This document shows positions 23,316 through 31,331 of a stretch of DNA of 39,351 nucleotides, piece after piece. Below the pieces are notes generated by a model. That model saw only the letters and a list, made by a program, of their open reading frames with translations, did no database searches and was not told the origin of the DNA. The position numbers were made by a program, and so were the translations under genes. The DNA is from an uncultured Granulicatella sp. (GTDB lineage Bacteria; Bacillota; Bacilli; Lactobacillales; Aerococcaceae). Within the stretch, counting starts at the first letter, position 1. Every line of letters starts with the position of its first letter. The stretch covers positions 1-39,351 of the forward strand of contig NZ_CALHIF010000062.1 of assembly GCF_938030755.1 (NCBI RefSeq). Reading direction: 5' to 3'.

Positions 23316-24166
23316 ATTTCGCATACCAAGCAAACACTCCCTTTGAAACACGAGCATTATATGACGTGAATTTTGCAATTCCTTCTGGGAAGTACACTGC
23401 AATCATTGGTCATACTGGTTCAGGAAAGTCGACTATTCTTCAACATTTGAATGCTTTATTAAAACCTACTACAGGAACAGTTACTTTAGGGGAACGTATA
23501 GTGGATGCTCAAACGAGTAATAAGGATCTTAAACCTCTACGAAAAAAAGTAGGAATTGTATTCCAATTCCCTGAAGCACAACTTTTTGAAGAAACCGTTC
23601 AGAAAGATATTGCATTTGGTCCAAAGAATTTTGGAGTGAGTGAGGAAGAGGCTAATCAAATTGCCAAAGACACACTGAAAATTGTGGGACTTCCTGAAGA
23701 TGTCTTACAAAAGTCTCCGTTTGATTTATCTGGAGGGCAAATGCGCCGTGTTGCTATTGCAGGAGTATTAGCGATGCAGCCTGAGGTGTTAGTGCTAGAT
23801 GAACCAACTGCGGGACTAGATCCCAAAGGTCGTAAAGAAATGATGGAGATGTTTTCCTCCTTGCAAAAAGAGCAAGGGATTACCATCGTTCTTGTAACAC
23901 ATCAAATGAATGATGTCAGTGACTATGCGGATTACGTGATTGTTTGTGAGAAAGGAACTGTTGTAAAAACAGGTACACCTGAAGAAGTGTTCTCGGATGC
24001 CCAATGGCTACAAGAAAAACAATTAGGTCTTCCTTCGACCATTCAATTTGTGGAGAAACTGAAGGCAAAAGGTTTTACAACCGAAGAACGCCCAATGACA
24101 TTAGATCAATTAGCGGATTTACTGGTTTCACATTCTAGTTTAGGAGGTGAAGCAGGTGCTCGATAA
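23291..24166 (+). CDS. ecfA2: ECF transporter ATPase subunit EcfA2
   Basis: Second ATPase of the same module, pairing with EcfA1 under EcfT. 291 residues from ATG 23291 (MDIRFNEVNFAYQ), with GGTGGAG inside ecfA1 five bases upstream; an in-frame GTG at 23285 is the alternative. Walker A GHTGSGKST, Q-loop IVFQFPEAQLFEETV, signature LSGGQMRR, Walker B VLVLDEPTAGLD, H-loop VTHQ. Overlaps ecfT by 11 bases. Confidence 0.94.
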   Translation: MDIRFNEVNFAYQANTPFETRALYDVNFAIPSGKYTAIIGHTGSGKSTILQHLNALLKPTTGTVTLGERIVDAQTSNKDLKPLRKKVGIVFQFPEAQLFEETVQKDIAFGPKNFGVSEEEANQIAKDTLKIVGLPEDVLQKSPFDLSGGQMRRVAIAGVLAMQPEVLVLDEPTAGLDPKGRKEMMEMFSSLQKEQGITIVLVTHQMNDVSDYADYVIVCEKGTVVKTGTPEEVFSDAQWLQEKQLGLPSTIQFVEKLKAKGFTTEERPMTLDQLADLLVSHSSLGGEAGAR

Positions 24167-24953
24167 ATTAATATTAGGACGCTATTTACAAGGGGACTCA
24201 TGGATTCATAAACTTGATCCAAGAACGAAATTAATTGGAACGTTTGCGTTTGTATTAGTTATCTTCTTAGCCAATAACTGGGTAACATATGGCTTGTTAA
24301 TTGTCTATACACTTATTGCGTTGCTCTTATCGAAGATTCCGCTAGGATTCTTCTGGAAAGGGATTAAACCATTAATTTGGGTGATTCTATTCACAGTAGC
24401 ACTTCAAATTCTATTCACAAGCGGAGGTGAAGTCTACTTTAAATGGGGATTCATTCAAGTGACTTCCGAGGGGATTATTAACGCGGTATTCATTTTCTTA
24501 CGCTTTGTATTAATTATCTCATTCTCAACGCTCTTAACGCTAACAACTGCACCCTTGCAGTTAACAGATGCGATTGAAGCAGTAATGAAACCTCTCTCTG
24601 TTGTGAAATTTCCAGTACATGAGGTTGCATTAATGCTATCGATCGCGCTTCGTTTCGTTCCAACTTTAATGGATGAAGCACAAAAAATTATGAACGCGCA
24701 ACGAGCTCGTGGGGTTGATTTTGGAGAAGGAAATCTCTTTGAACAAATGAAGGCGATTATTCCAATTCTTATTCCACTTTTTGTGAGCTCATTGAATCGT
24801 GCAGAAGACTTGGCCACAGCCATGGAAGCACGTGGATACCAGGGAGGAGACGGACGTAGTAAGTACCGTGTTCTGAACTATGATATGCGTGACGCAATTG
24901 CGGGATTATCCCTAGTGGTTGTAACAATTTTATTATTTGTATTTAAAGTATAA
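24156..24953 (+). CDS. ecfT: ECF transporter transmembrane subunit EcfT
   Basis: Membrane scaffold joining the ATPases to S components. 265 residues from GTG 24156 (MLDKLILGRYLQGDSWIHKL), 8 bases after AGGAGG (24142-24147); GTG 24147 overlaps that site. Several membrane segments are seen, and the two coupling-helix motifs ARG appear in QRARGVDFGEG and MEARGYQGGDG, which touch the ATPase grooves. Ends in a strong terminator. Confidence 0.93.
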   Translation: MLDKLILGRYLQGDSWIHKLDPRTKLIGTFAFVLVIFLANNWVTYGLLIVYTLIALLLSKIPLGFFWKGIKPLIWVILFTVALQILFTSGGEVYFKWGFIQVTSEGIINAVFIFLRFVLIISFSTLLTLTTAPLQLTDAIEAVMKPLSVVKFPVHEVALMLSIALRFVPTLMDEAQKIMNAQRARGVDFGEGNLFEQMKAIIPILIPLFVSSLNRAEDLATAMEARGYQGGDGRSKYRVLNYDMRDAIAGLSLVVVTILLFVFKV

Positions 24954-24961
24954 AAGGTAAG

Positions 24962-24987
24962 GAGCTTGACTTGTCAAGCTCTTTTTT
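24962..24987 (+). terminator. ecfT terminator
   Basis: GAGCTTGA (24962-24969), loop CTTG, TCAAGCTC (24974-24981), then six Ts. It lies only about 17 bases before the truA start codon, so truA may depend on read-through. Confidence 0.85.
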
Positions 24988-25003
24988 GAAAGAAGGGAAA
25001 AGG

Positions 25004-25753
25004 ATGCAGCGATATAAACTCATTATTCAATATGATGGAACGCCCTATGTTGGATTTCAAGTGCAAGAGAATGGAAATAGTATTCAAGCTGAACTGAATA
25101 AGGCTCTGAAGAAGATGACGAAGGGACAATATATTCCGGTTAGTGGATCTGGACGAACAGACTCTGGTGTGCATGCCAACGGTCAAGTAGTTCATATCGA
25201 TTACCCAAAACGAATAGAGGCAAACGCACTTGTTCGTGCGATGAATAGTTTATTACCAACTTCAATCCGGATTGTTTCAGCAGAAGCGGTGTCTGAAGAC
25301 TTTCACGCGCGCTATAGTGTGATCGGGAAACGATATATTTATAAAGTAACGACTGCACAGGTACAGAGTCCGTTTCTTCGTCAGTATGAGCTGCATCACC
25401 CATTCAAAACCGATGTAGACCGCATCAACAAGGCTTTTGAAGTAGTGATTGGAGAACATGATTTTACAAGTTTTTGTTCGACGAAAAGCGATAAGGAATC
25501 TAAAGTTCGGGTTGTGACTAAAGCAGAAGTGAAGAGAGACGGTGATGAATTGATTTTCACGTTCGAAGGGAAAGGATTCCTTTATAATATGGTGCGAATT
25601 CTCGTTGGAACGGCGCTTCAAATTGGAGATGGTTTACGAGAAGTCGAAGAGATGAAACAGATTTTAGAAGCCATGGACCGAAATGCAGCAGGTCCAACGG
25701 CACCTGCACATGGATTGTACTTAGATGAAGTATTTTATAAGAATTTCAGCTAG
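25004..25753 (+). CDS. truA: tRNA pseudouridine synthase A
   Basis: Isomerises U38-40 in tRNA anticodon arms. 249 residues from ATG 25004 (MQRYKLIIQYDGTPYVGFQ), the family start. The in-frame ATG at 24971 lies within the terminator and is rejected. Catalytic aspartate D53 in SGSGRTDSGVHA; conserved GFLYNMVRILVG near the end. The ribosome binding site AGAAGGGAAAAGG is modest. In Firmicutes rplM-rpsI usually follow; here pepS does. Confidence 0.95.
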   Translation: MQRYKLIIQYDGTPYVGFQVQENGNSIQAELNKALKKMTKGQYIPVSGSGRTDSGVHANGQVVHIDYPKRIEANALVRAMNSLLPTSIRIVSAEAVSEDFHARYSVIGKRYIYKVTTAQVQSPFLRQYELHHPFKTDVDRINKAFEVVIGEHDFTSFCSTKSDKESKVRVVTKAEVKRDGDELIFTFEGKGFLYNMVRILVGTALQIGDGLREVEEMKQILEAMDRNAAGPTAPAHGLYLDEVFYKNFS

Positions 25754-25797
25754 AAATATGATAGGATGAAGATAGTTATTTTAAAAGGAGTGTCAAT

Positions 25798-27042
25798 ATG
25801 GTATTAGAAAATTTTGATGTAAATTTACAAAAATATGCAAAATTACTAGTATCTACAGGAATTAATGTTCAACCAGGACATACTGTAGTAATTTATGCAG
25901 AAGTGGAACAAGCACCTTTTGCACGTTTATTAGTTAAAGAAGCTTATCAATTAGGAGCAAGCGAAGTTATCGTTCAATGGAGTGATGATGAAATCAACCG
26001 TGACCGTTTATTATATGCTGCGGAAGATCGTATTACGACTGTTCCAGAATATAAAGTACAAGAAATGCACTATTTATTAGATCATAAAGCAAGTCGTTTA
26101 AGCATTGTTTCTAGAGATCCAGATGCATTAAATGGAGTAGATACAAGTCGTCTTGCAAAATCGATGAAAGCTACAAGTGTTGCTTTAAAACCAATGCGTG
26201 TTGCAGGTCAATCGAATAAAATAAGCTGGACAGTAGCAGCTGCAGCAGGTAGCGCATGGGCTAAAAAAGTATTCCCAGAAGCAACATCAACGGAAGAAGC
26301 AGTAGATTTATTATGGGATCAAATCTTCAAAACTTGCCGTGTTTACGCTGATGATCCAGTAGCAGCATGGAAAGAACATGAAGAAAAATTAGATGCAAAA
26401 GCAGCTATCTTAAACAAAGAACAATTCGTAAAATTACACTACACTGCACCAGGGACAGACTTAACTCTAGGAATGCCTAAAAACCATGTTTGGGAAAGTG
26501 CAGGAAGCATCAATGCTCAAGGAGAACACTTCATCGCAAATATGCCAACAGAAGAAGTCTTCTCAGCTCCAGATTACCGCGTAGCTGACGGATATGTATC
26601 AAGCACAAAACCATTAAGCTATAACGGTAACATTATCGAAGGCATCAAAGTGACTTTCAAAGACGGTCAAATCACAGAAGTATCTGCTGAAAAAGGCGAC
26701 CAAGTAATGAAAGACTTAGTATTCGAAAACAATGGTGCTCGTGGATTAGGTGAAGTAGCACTAGTAAGCGACCCATCACCAATCTCACAATCAGGCATTA
26801 CATTCTTCAATACATTATTCGATGAAAATGCATCTAACCACTTAGCAATTGGTTCAGCATATGCTACAAGTGTTAAAGGTGGCGAAAACTTCGAAACTGA
26901 AGAAGAATTAAGAGAAGCTGGATTAAACCGTGCGGATGTACACGTGGACTTCATGATCGGTGGACCAGAAATGAATGTAGACGGTATTCGTGAAGACGGT
27001 ACTGTTGTTCCAATCTTCCGCAACGGAGACTGGGAAATTTAG
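25798..27042 (+). CDS. pepS: M29-family aminopeptidase (PepS/AmpS type)
   Basis: Metal-dependent aminopeptidase that trims peptides in the cytosol, supporting amino-acid supply. 414 residues, family length. The M29 layout is visible: N-terminal domain with AKLLVSTGINVQPGHTVVI, then metal-binding motifs NMPTEEVFSAPDYRVADGYV, GLGEVALV, NHLAIGSAYATSVKGG and VHVDFMIGGPEMNVDG, supplying the Glu, His, Tyr and Asp ligands. AAAGGAG is 8 bases before ATG 25798. Its codon bias is unusually strong for a peptidase, implying high expression. The substrate range cannot be read from the sequence. Ends at a long bidirectional terminator. Confidence 0.93.
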   Translation: MVLENFDVNLQKYAKLLVSTGINVQPGHTVVIYAEVEQAPFARLLVKEAYQLGASEVIVQWSDDEINRDRLLYAAEDRITTVPEYKVQEMHYLLDHKASRLSIVSRDPDALNGVDTSRLAKSMKATSVALKPMRVAGQSNKISWTVAAAAGSAWAKKVFPEATSTEEAVDLLWDQIFKTCRVYADDPVAAWKEHEEKLDAKAAILNKEQFVKLHYTAPGTDLTLGMPKNHVWESAGSINAQGEHFIANMPTEEVFSAPDYRVADGYVSSTKPLSYNGNIIEGIKVTFKDGQITEVSAEKGDQVMKDLVFENNGARGLGEVALVSDPSPISQSGITFFNTLFDENASNHLAIGSAYATSVKGGENFETEEELREAGLNRADVHVDFMIGGPEMNVDGIREDGTVVPIFRNGDWEI

Positions 27043-27070
27043 TAAAAATATGAATTAAACCCAACATAAA

Positions 27071-27115
27071 AGGACATCAAGTTTAGGAGTTCTCCTAAGC
27101 TTGATGTCCTTTTTT
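27071..27115. terminator. bidirectional terminator between pepS and the convergent lysR gene
   Basis: An 18-pair stem, 27071-27088 with 27093-27110, with loop GTTC. T-run on the plus strand (27111-27115) and TTTT on the minus strand. It can serve pepS and the opposing LysR gene. Confidence 0.9.
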
Positions 27116-27208
27116 AGTAAGAAGACTATAGAAAAATCTTATAGAGGTATAAAAAAACTCAATTGGTAAATAAATCACAAACATTGTACAATAAATAGAG
27201 ATAAAAGC

Positions 27209-28093
27209 TTACAAATCTCGCAATAATTCTATTAATTCGATTGTATTTTGCGAATAAGTTTGATTTGGAAGATAAGCCACTCCAATCGGGAAGAAACTCT
27301 TCTTATCGTCTAGAGGAATCCAAGTAAGAGAAGCATCAGAATAAAATTCCTTATATTCATGAGCCATAATGCAAATGGAATTAAAGGTTGCTAAACTTGC
27401 TAGCAAAACCTCCCAATTATCATCTGTATAAACAATATGAGGCTCAAATCCAAAGTCTCTAGAACGAGTATGAAGTAGTTTTCCTAACATAAAGTTTCTT
27501 GATAAAGTACTGAAACGTTCCTTTTTGAGATTTTCAAAGGTGAGGGAGGATGCATGTTCAAACGGATGACCTTTCGGAACAACGATACTAGCATGGTATC
27601 CTAAAAATTCTTTTTGAAAAGGCTCAAGGTAAATATCGGTTTCAATTTTTGGAAATGAAAGAACACCAAGATCAATTTCGCCATTGATGAGAGCGGTTTG
27701 TAGTTCTCTAGACCCGCCTTGAATCATGGTTAGATGAACAGTGGGGTGGGACATCATAAATCTAGAGAATACTGGCATTAGTTTAATGGCAAAAAGAGTA
27801 GGGAGACCTATTCGGATAGTTTCTTTTTGCGGGCGATTTAGCTTCTGAATTTTTTGAACAGTTTCTTCTAACTGTAAAATAATTTTTTTCGCATCTTCGT
27901 ATAGGAGTTGTCCAGCATCCGTTAAACAGATTCCGTTTGTTTGCTGAATAAAAAGTGGAGTATGCAATTCAGATTCTATTTTTTTAATGGTTTGGGAAAG
28001 GGTAGGTTGTGTGATGAATAAACTGCGTGCAGCTGGGGAGTATCCCCCATGGTCAACAATACTTACAAAGTATTGTAGGTGTTTAATATCCAT
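27209..28093 (-). CDS. LysR-family transcriptional regulator
   Basis: 294 residues. The N-terminal winged HTH reads MDIKHLQYFVSIVDHGGYS then ITQPTLSQTIKKIESEL; a periplasmic-binding-like effector domain follows from about residue 90 (IRIGLPTLFAIKLMP). ATG 28093 has AAGGAG 8-9 bases upstream. Transcribed divergently from the ketopantoate reductase-like gene across a 97-base gap. LysR proteins usually regulate a divergent neighbour and themselves, so I infer control of 28191-30208 by a small acid or metabolite; the ligand is unknown. Confidence 0.92.
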   Translation of the reverse strand: MDIKHLQYFVSIVDHGGYSPAARSLFITQPTLSQTIKKIESELHTPLFIQQTNGICLTDAGQLLYEDAKKIILQLEETVQKIQKLNRPQKETIRIGLPTLFAIKLMPVFSRFMMSHPTVHLTMIQGGSRELQTALINGEIDLGVLSFPKIETDIYLEPFQKEFLGYHASIVVPKGHPFEHASSLTFENLKKERFSTLSRNFMLGKLLHTRSRDFGFEPHIVYTDDNWEVLLASLATFNSICIMAHEYKEFYSDASLTWIPLDDKKSFFPIGVAYLPNQTYSQNTIELIELLRDL

Positions 28094-28133
28094 TTGAATG
28101 TCTCCTTGTCATTTAAGTGAAATCTTACACATT

Positions 28134-28162
28134 ATTTTATCAAAGAAAAAAATGAGAAGCAA
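28134..28162 (-). promoter_or_regulatory. promoter of the divergent lysR gene
   Basis: On the minus strand TTGCTT (28162-28157), 17-base spacer, TAAAAT (28139-28134), with TGA before the -10. The opposite promoter must overlap it within the same 97 bases but is not clear to me. Confidence 0.6.
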
Positions 28163-28190
28163 TGTCTATTTTAATTAAGGAGGAATAAGT

Positions 28191-29138
28191 ATGAAAATAA
28201 CAATAGCTGGTGCAGGCGCAATGGGAAGTCGTTTCGGATTGATGTTACATAACGCAGGATACGAAGTAGTACTAGTTGATGGTTGGAAAGATCATGTAGA
28301 AGCCATTCAAAAAGAGGGATTAAAGGCGAACTTCAATGGTGAAGAGGTGATTGTCAAATTACCAGCGCTACTTCAGAGTGAAGTAACAGAGTCTGCTACA
28401 AGTGATTTGATAATTCTATTTACAAAGGCGATGCAATTAGAAAAAATGCTCAATGATTTGAAACCTGTTATTCATGAGAAGACTAAAGTGCTATGCTTAC
28501 TAAACGGTATTGGTCATGAAGAAGTCATCGAACAGTTTGTTCCTAAAGAAAATATCTTTATAGGGAATACGATGTGGACTGCAGGAATGGAAGGTCCAGG
28601 ACGAGTGAAATTATTCGGTAGTGGAACAGTTGCCTTAAAGAACTTAGTAGATACGGACGATGCAAAAAAAGAAGCGCTAGAGATTGTCGAGGTATTGAAC
28701 AGCGCAGGTTTAAACGCTAATTATTCAGAGAATATCCTATATGCCATCTACAAGAAGGCTTGCGTCAATGGTACAATGAATGGCTTATGTACAATATTAT
28801 TAAGTAATATGTATGAGTTTGGATCCACTACGGATGCGCATATGATTGTTGAAAATATAGTGAAAGAATTTGCAGAAGTTGCAAAATTTGAAAATGTTGA
28901 AATAAATGTTCCGGAAATTGTTGAATATATCGAAAGTAATTGTTATAATTGTAAGACAATTGGACTTCACTATCCATCTATGTATCAAGACTTAAATAAA
29001 AATAATCGTTTAACGGAGATTGATTATATTAATGGTGCGGTTGTTCGTAAAGGTGAAAAATATGGAGTGCCAACACCGTATTGTGCTTTTCTAACTGCTT
29101 TGGTTCATTGTAAAGAACAAATTTTAGGAGCAAAATAG
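28191..29138 (+). CDS. ketopantoate reductase (ApbA/PanE) family protein
   Basis: NADPH-dependent 2-hydroxyacid dehydrogenase family; the archetype reduces 2-dehydropantoate to pantoate for CoA synthesis. 315 residues. Rossmann motif GAGAMG (7-12) at the N-terminus; the C-terminal helical domain carries the catalytic lysine in AIYKKACVNGTMNGLC. TAAGGAGG precedes ATG 28191. The adjacent transporter and LysR gene suggest a catabolic or uptake-linked role, so the true substrate may be another 2-oxo acid. I leave the symbol empty because panB, panC and panD are not in view. Confidence 0.85.
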   Translation: MKITIAGAGAMGSRFGLMLHNAGYEVVLVDGWKDHVEAIQKEGLKANFNGEEVIVKLPALLQSEVTESATSDLIILFTKAMQLEKMLNDLKPVIHEKTKVLCLLNGIGHEEVIEQFVPKENIFIGNTMWTAGMEGPGRVKLFGSGTVALKNLVDTDDAKKEALEIVEVLNSAGLNANYSENILYAIYKKACVNGTMNGLCTILLSNMYEFGSTTDAHMIVENIVKEFAEVAKFENVEINVPEIVEYIESNCYNCKTIGLHYPSMYQDLNKNNRLTEIDYINGAVVRKGEKYGVPTPYCAFLTALVHCKEQILGAK

Positions 29139-29158
29139 CTCAAGAAAGAGGGGAAATT

Positions 29159-30208
29159 ATGGAAGCTCAGGCTCAAACAAAAATGACAGGAAAAGTCTTT
29201 GTCAATAAAATCTTATCAGGAACAGCACTAGGGGTTATTGTTGGTCTAATTCCAAACGCTGTTTTATCTGCAATCTTAAAATATTTTAGTCAATATCCAA
29301 TTGCTGTAACAATTACACAAATTGCAGTAATTTTCCAATTAGCAACGCCCCTTATCATTGGTGGATTAATCGCATTGCAATTTGGATTCAAACCAATGGA
29401 AATGATGGTAACAGCGGGTGCCTGCTTTGTAGCAAGTGGGGTTGTGACTTACAATGCTGAACTGAAAGCTTATGTGGGTGCGGGAACTGGTGACTTAATT
29501 AACACAATGGTGACTGCAGCGATTGCAGTTGGTATGTTGATGCTCATTAAAGATAAATTTGGGTCAACAGCAGTGGTCGCAATGCCAATCGTCGTTGGGG
29601 TTGGATCTGCGTTTATCGGATTATTACTCTTACCATACGTTAAAATGATTACTGCAGCGATTGGTCAAGTCATCAACGAGTTCACAACATTACAACCAAT
29701 TTTGATGTCTATCTTAATCTGCTGCTCATTTGCATTTTTAATCATCTCACCAATCTCTACAGTAGCGATTGGTTTAGCGATTCAGTTAAACGGTGTGTCT
29801 GCTGGGGCTGCTGCAATGGGGGTTGCTGCAACTGCTGTAGCATTAGTAGTTCATTCATGGAAAGTGAATAAATCAGGGGTAACATTAGCGATTGCTCTAG
29901 GGGCAATGAAATTAATGATGCCAAACTTATTCAAATATCCAGTCATCTTGATTCCATGTTTATCGACAGCGATTCTTTCAGCGATTCCTGTAGCGCTCTT
30001 CTCAGTCAGTGGTACGCCACAATCTGCTGGGTTCGGTCTCGTAGGTTTAGTAGGGCCCTTAGCTTCTATTGACGCAGGATTGAATGTTGGATTAGCGGCT
30101 ATCGTTTGGTTCGTTGTTCCAATTGCTGCAGCGATTGCAAGTAAGCTTGTATTTGAAAAAGTATTAAAACTATACGATTCTTCAGTAGTCTTCAAATTCC
30201 AAGACTAA
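29159..30208 (+). CDS. EIIC-like (PTS_EIIC_2 family) membrane transporter
   Basis: 349 residues, almost wholly hydrophobic with about ten membrane segments, Gly/Ala rich, resembling the PTS_EIIC_2 family of sugar-phosphotransferase membrane proteins. Seen: FQLATPLIIGGLIALQFGFK, ISPISTVAIGLAIQLNGVSA and SGTPQSAGFGLVGLVGPLAS. No EIIA or EIIB phosphorylation domains are fused or adjacent, so PTS-dependent transport is doubtful; it may act as a secondary transporter. It starts 20 bases after the reductase gene with GAGGGG upstream, so the two form an operon. Substrate inferred only as related to the reductase's. Confidence 0.75.
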   Translation: MEAQAQTKMTGKVFVNKILSGTALGVIVGLIPNAVLSAILKYFSQYPIAVTITQIAVIFQLATPLIIGGLIALQFGFKPMEMMVTAGACFVASGVVTYNAELKAYVGAGTGDLINTMVTAAIAVGMLMLIKDKFGSTAVVAMPIVVGVGSAFIGLLLLPYVKMITAAIGQVINEFTTLQPILMSILICCSFAFLIISPISTVAIGLAIQLNGVSAGAAAMGVAATAVALVVHSWKVNKSGVTLAIALGAMKLMMPNLFKYPVILIPCLSTAILSAIPVALFSVSGTPQSAGFGLVGLVGPLASIDAGLNVGLAAIVWFVVPIAAAIASKLVFEKVLKLYDSSVVFKFQD

Positions 30209-30226
30209 TCAATAAAAATCCTATCG

Positions 30227-30260
30227 ACTCCTTCATGTAATTGCATGGAGGAGTTTATTT
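30227..30260 (+). terminator. terminator after the EIIC-like gene
   Basis: ACTCCTTCATG (30227-30237), loop TAATTG, CATGGAGGAGT (30244-30254) with one wobble, then TTATTTTTATTTTT. Confidence 0.88.
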
Positions 30261-30277
30261 TTATTTTTCAAGGAAGA

Positions 30278-30286
30278 TGGTACAAT
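30278..30286 (+). promoter_or_regulatory. extended -10 promoter of the second lysR gene
   Basis: TGGTACAAT; the upstream -35 region is only T-rich. Positioned 26 bases before ATG 30312. Confidence 0.55.
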
Positions 30287-30311
30287 AAACCTAATAGAAG
30301 GGAGTGGTTGC

Positions 30312-31244
30312 ATGAGAATTCAGCAACTCATTTATTTTGAAAAAATTGCTGAAAAAGGTTCGATGAATGAGGCGGCCAAAGAGTTATACGTCAGCCAACC
30401 AAGTTTGTCGAAGGCCATTCGTGAACTTGAAATCGAGATGGATATTACGCTTTTTCAACGTGGGAATACGGGAATTACTTTGACGGCAGAAGGACGAGAA
30501 TTTCTAGTATATGCTCGTCAAGTCCTCGATCAAGTAAATTTGATGGAAGAAAAATACAAAAGACAAACCAAACGGAAACGAACATTCTCAGTATCCGCTC
30601 AGCACTATGCCTTTGTGGTCCATGCCTTTGTAGATTTTATTCAAAAAGAAGCAGGAGACGAATATCAATTCACGCTTCGAGAAACAGAAACACAGAACAT
30701 TTTAGAAGACTTAACGAATTACAAGAGTGAGATTGGTGTCTTGTATTTGAATGATTTCAACCGCAAAGTCATGGAAAAATTATTCAAAGAAAAGGACTTA
30801 GTTTTTACGCCACTATTTAAGGCGCAACCGCACGTATTCTTAAGTACGCAAAATCCACTTGCCGAAAAAGAGAGCATTACGCTAGAAGAATTAGAAGACT
30901 ATCCTTATTTATCCTATGAACAGGGAGAAGAAAACTCATTTTACTTCTCAGAGGAAATTCTCAGCACGATGGAGCATAAGAAGAGCATTAAGGTAAGTGA
31001 CCGTGCGACCATCTTTAACTTAATGGTCGGATTAAATGGATACACGATTAGTTCAGGGATTATTAGTAGTAAGTTAAACGATGATAAGATTGTTGCGGTG
31101 CCACTGGACGTAGAAGATACAATGGAACTAGGAATCTTACAACACGATCAACGAAAATTATCCAAGGAAGCAGAGCGATTCTTGCATATGCTAAAAACAC
31201 ATATTCAGGAATACGGCTTCGAAGTTCAAAATCTTGATTTTTAA
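30312..31244 (+). CDS. LysR-family transcriptional regulator
   Basis: 310 residues. HTH: MRIQQLIYFEKIAEKGSMNE, ELYVSQPSLSKAIRELEIEM; the effector domain starts near residue 95 (FSVSAQHYAFVVHAFVDFIQ). It resembles the streptococcal CpsY/MetR-like LysR group in its length and AQHYAF segment; that link is from memory and tentative. GAAGGGAG precedes ATG 30312. Same strand as the flanking genes, with its own promoter. It ends only 12 bases before the -35 of the phosphoglucomutase promoter. Target genes unknown. Confidence 0.9.
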   Translation: MRIQQLIYFEKIAEKGSMNEAAKELYVSQPSLSKAIRELEIEMDITLFQRGNTGITLTAEGREFLVYARQVLDQVNLMEEKYKRQTKRKRTFSVSAQHYAFVVHAFVDFIQKEAGDEYQFTLRETETQNILEDLTNYKSEIGVLYLNDFNRKVMEKLFKEKDLVFTPLFKAQPHVFLSTQNPLAEKESITLEELEDYPYLSYEQGEENSFYFSEEILSTMEHKKSIKVSDRATIFNLMVGLNGYTISSGIISSKLNDDKIVAVPLDVEDTMELGILQHDQRKLSKEAERFLHMLKTHIQEYGFEVQNLDF

Positions 31245-31256
31245 TTCACAAAGAGG

Positions 31257-31285
31257 TTGAAACTATTCGGAAAATCAGTGATAAT
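31257..31285 (+). promoter_or_regulatory. pgcA promoter
   Basis: TTGAAA (31257-31262), 17-base spacer, GATAAT (31280-31285). Confidence 0.75.
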
Positions 31286-31331
31286 AAAAGAAGTTAAGAC
31301 AGAATTACTCAGTAGAAGGAGACAGATGCAA

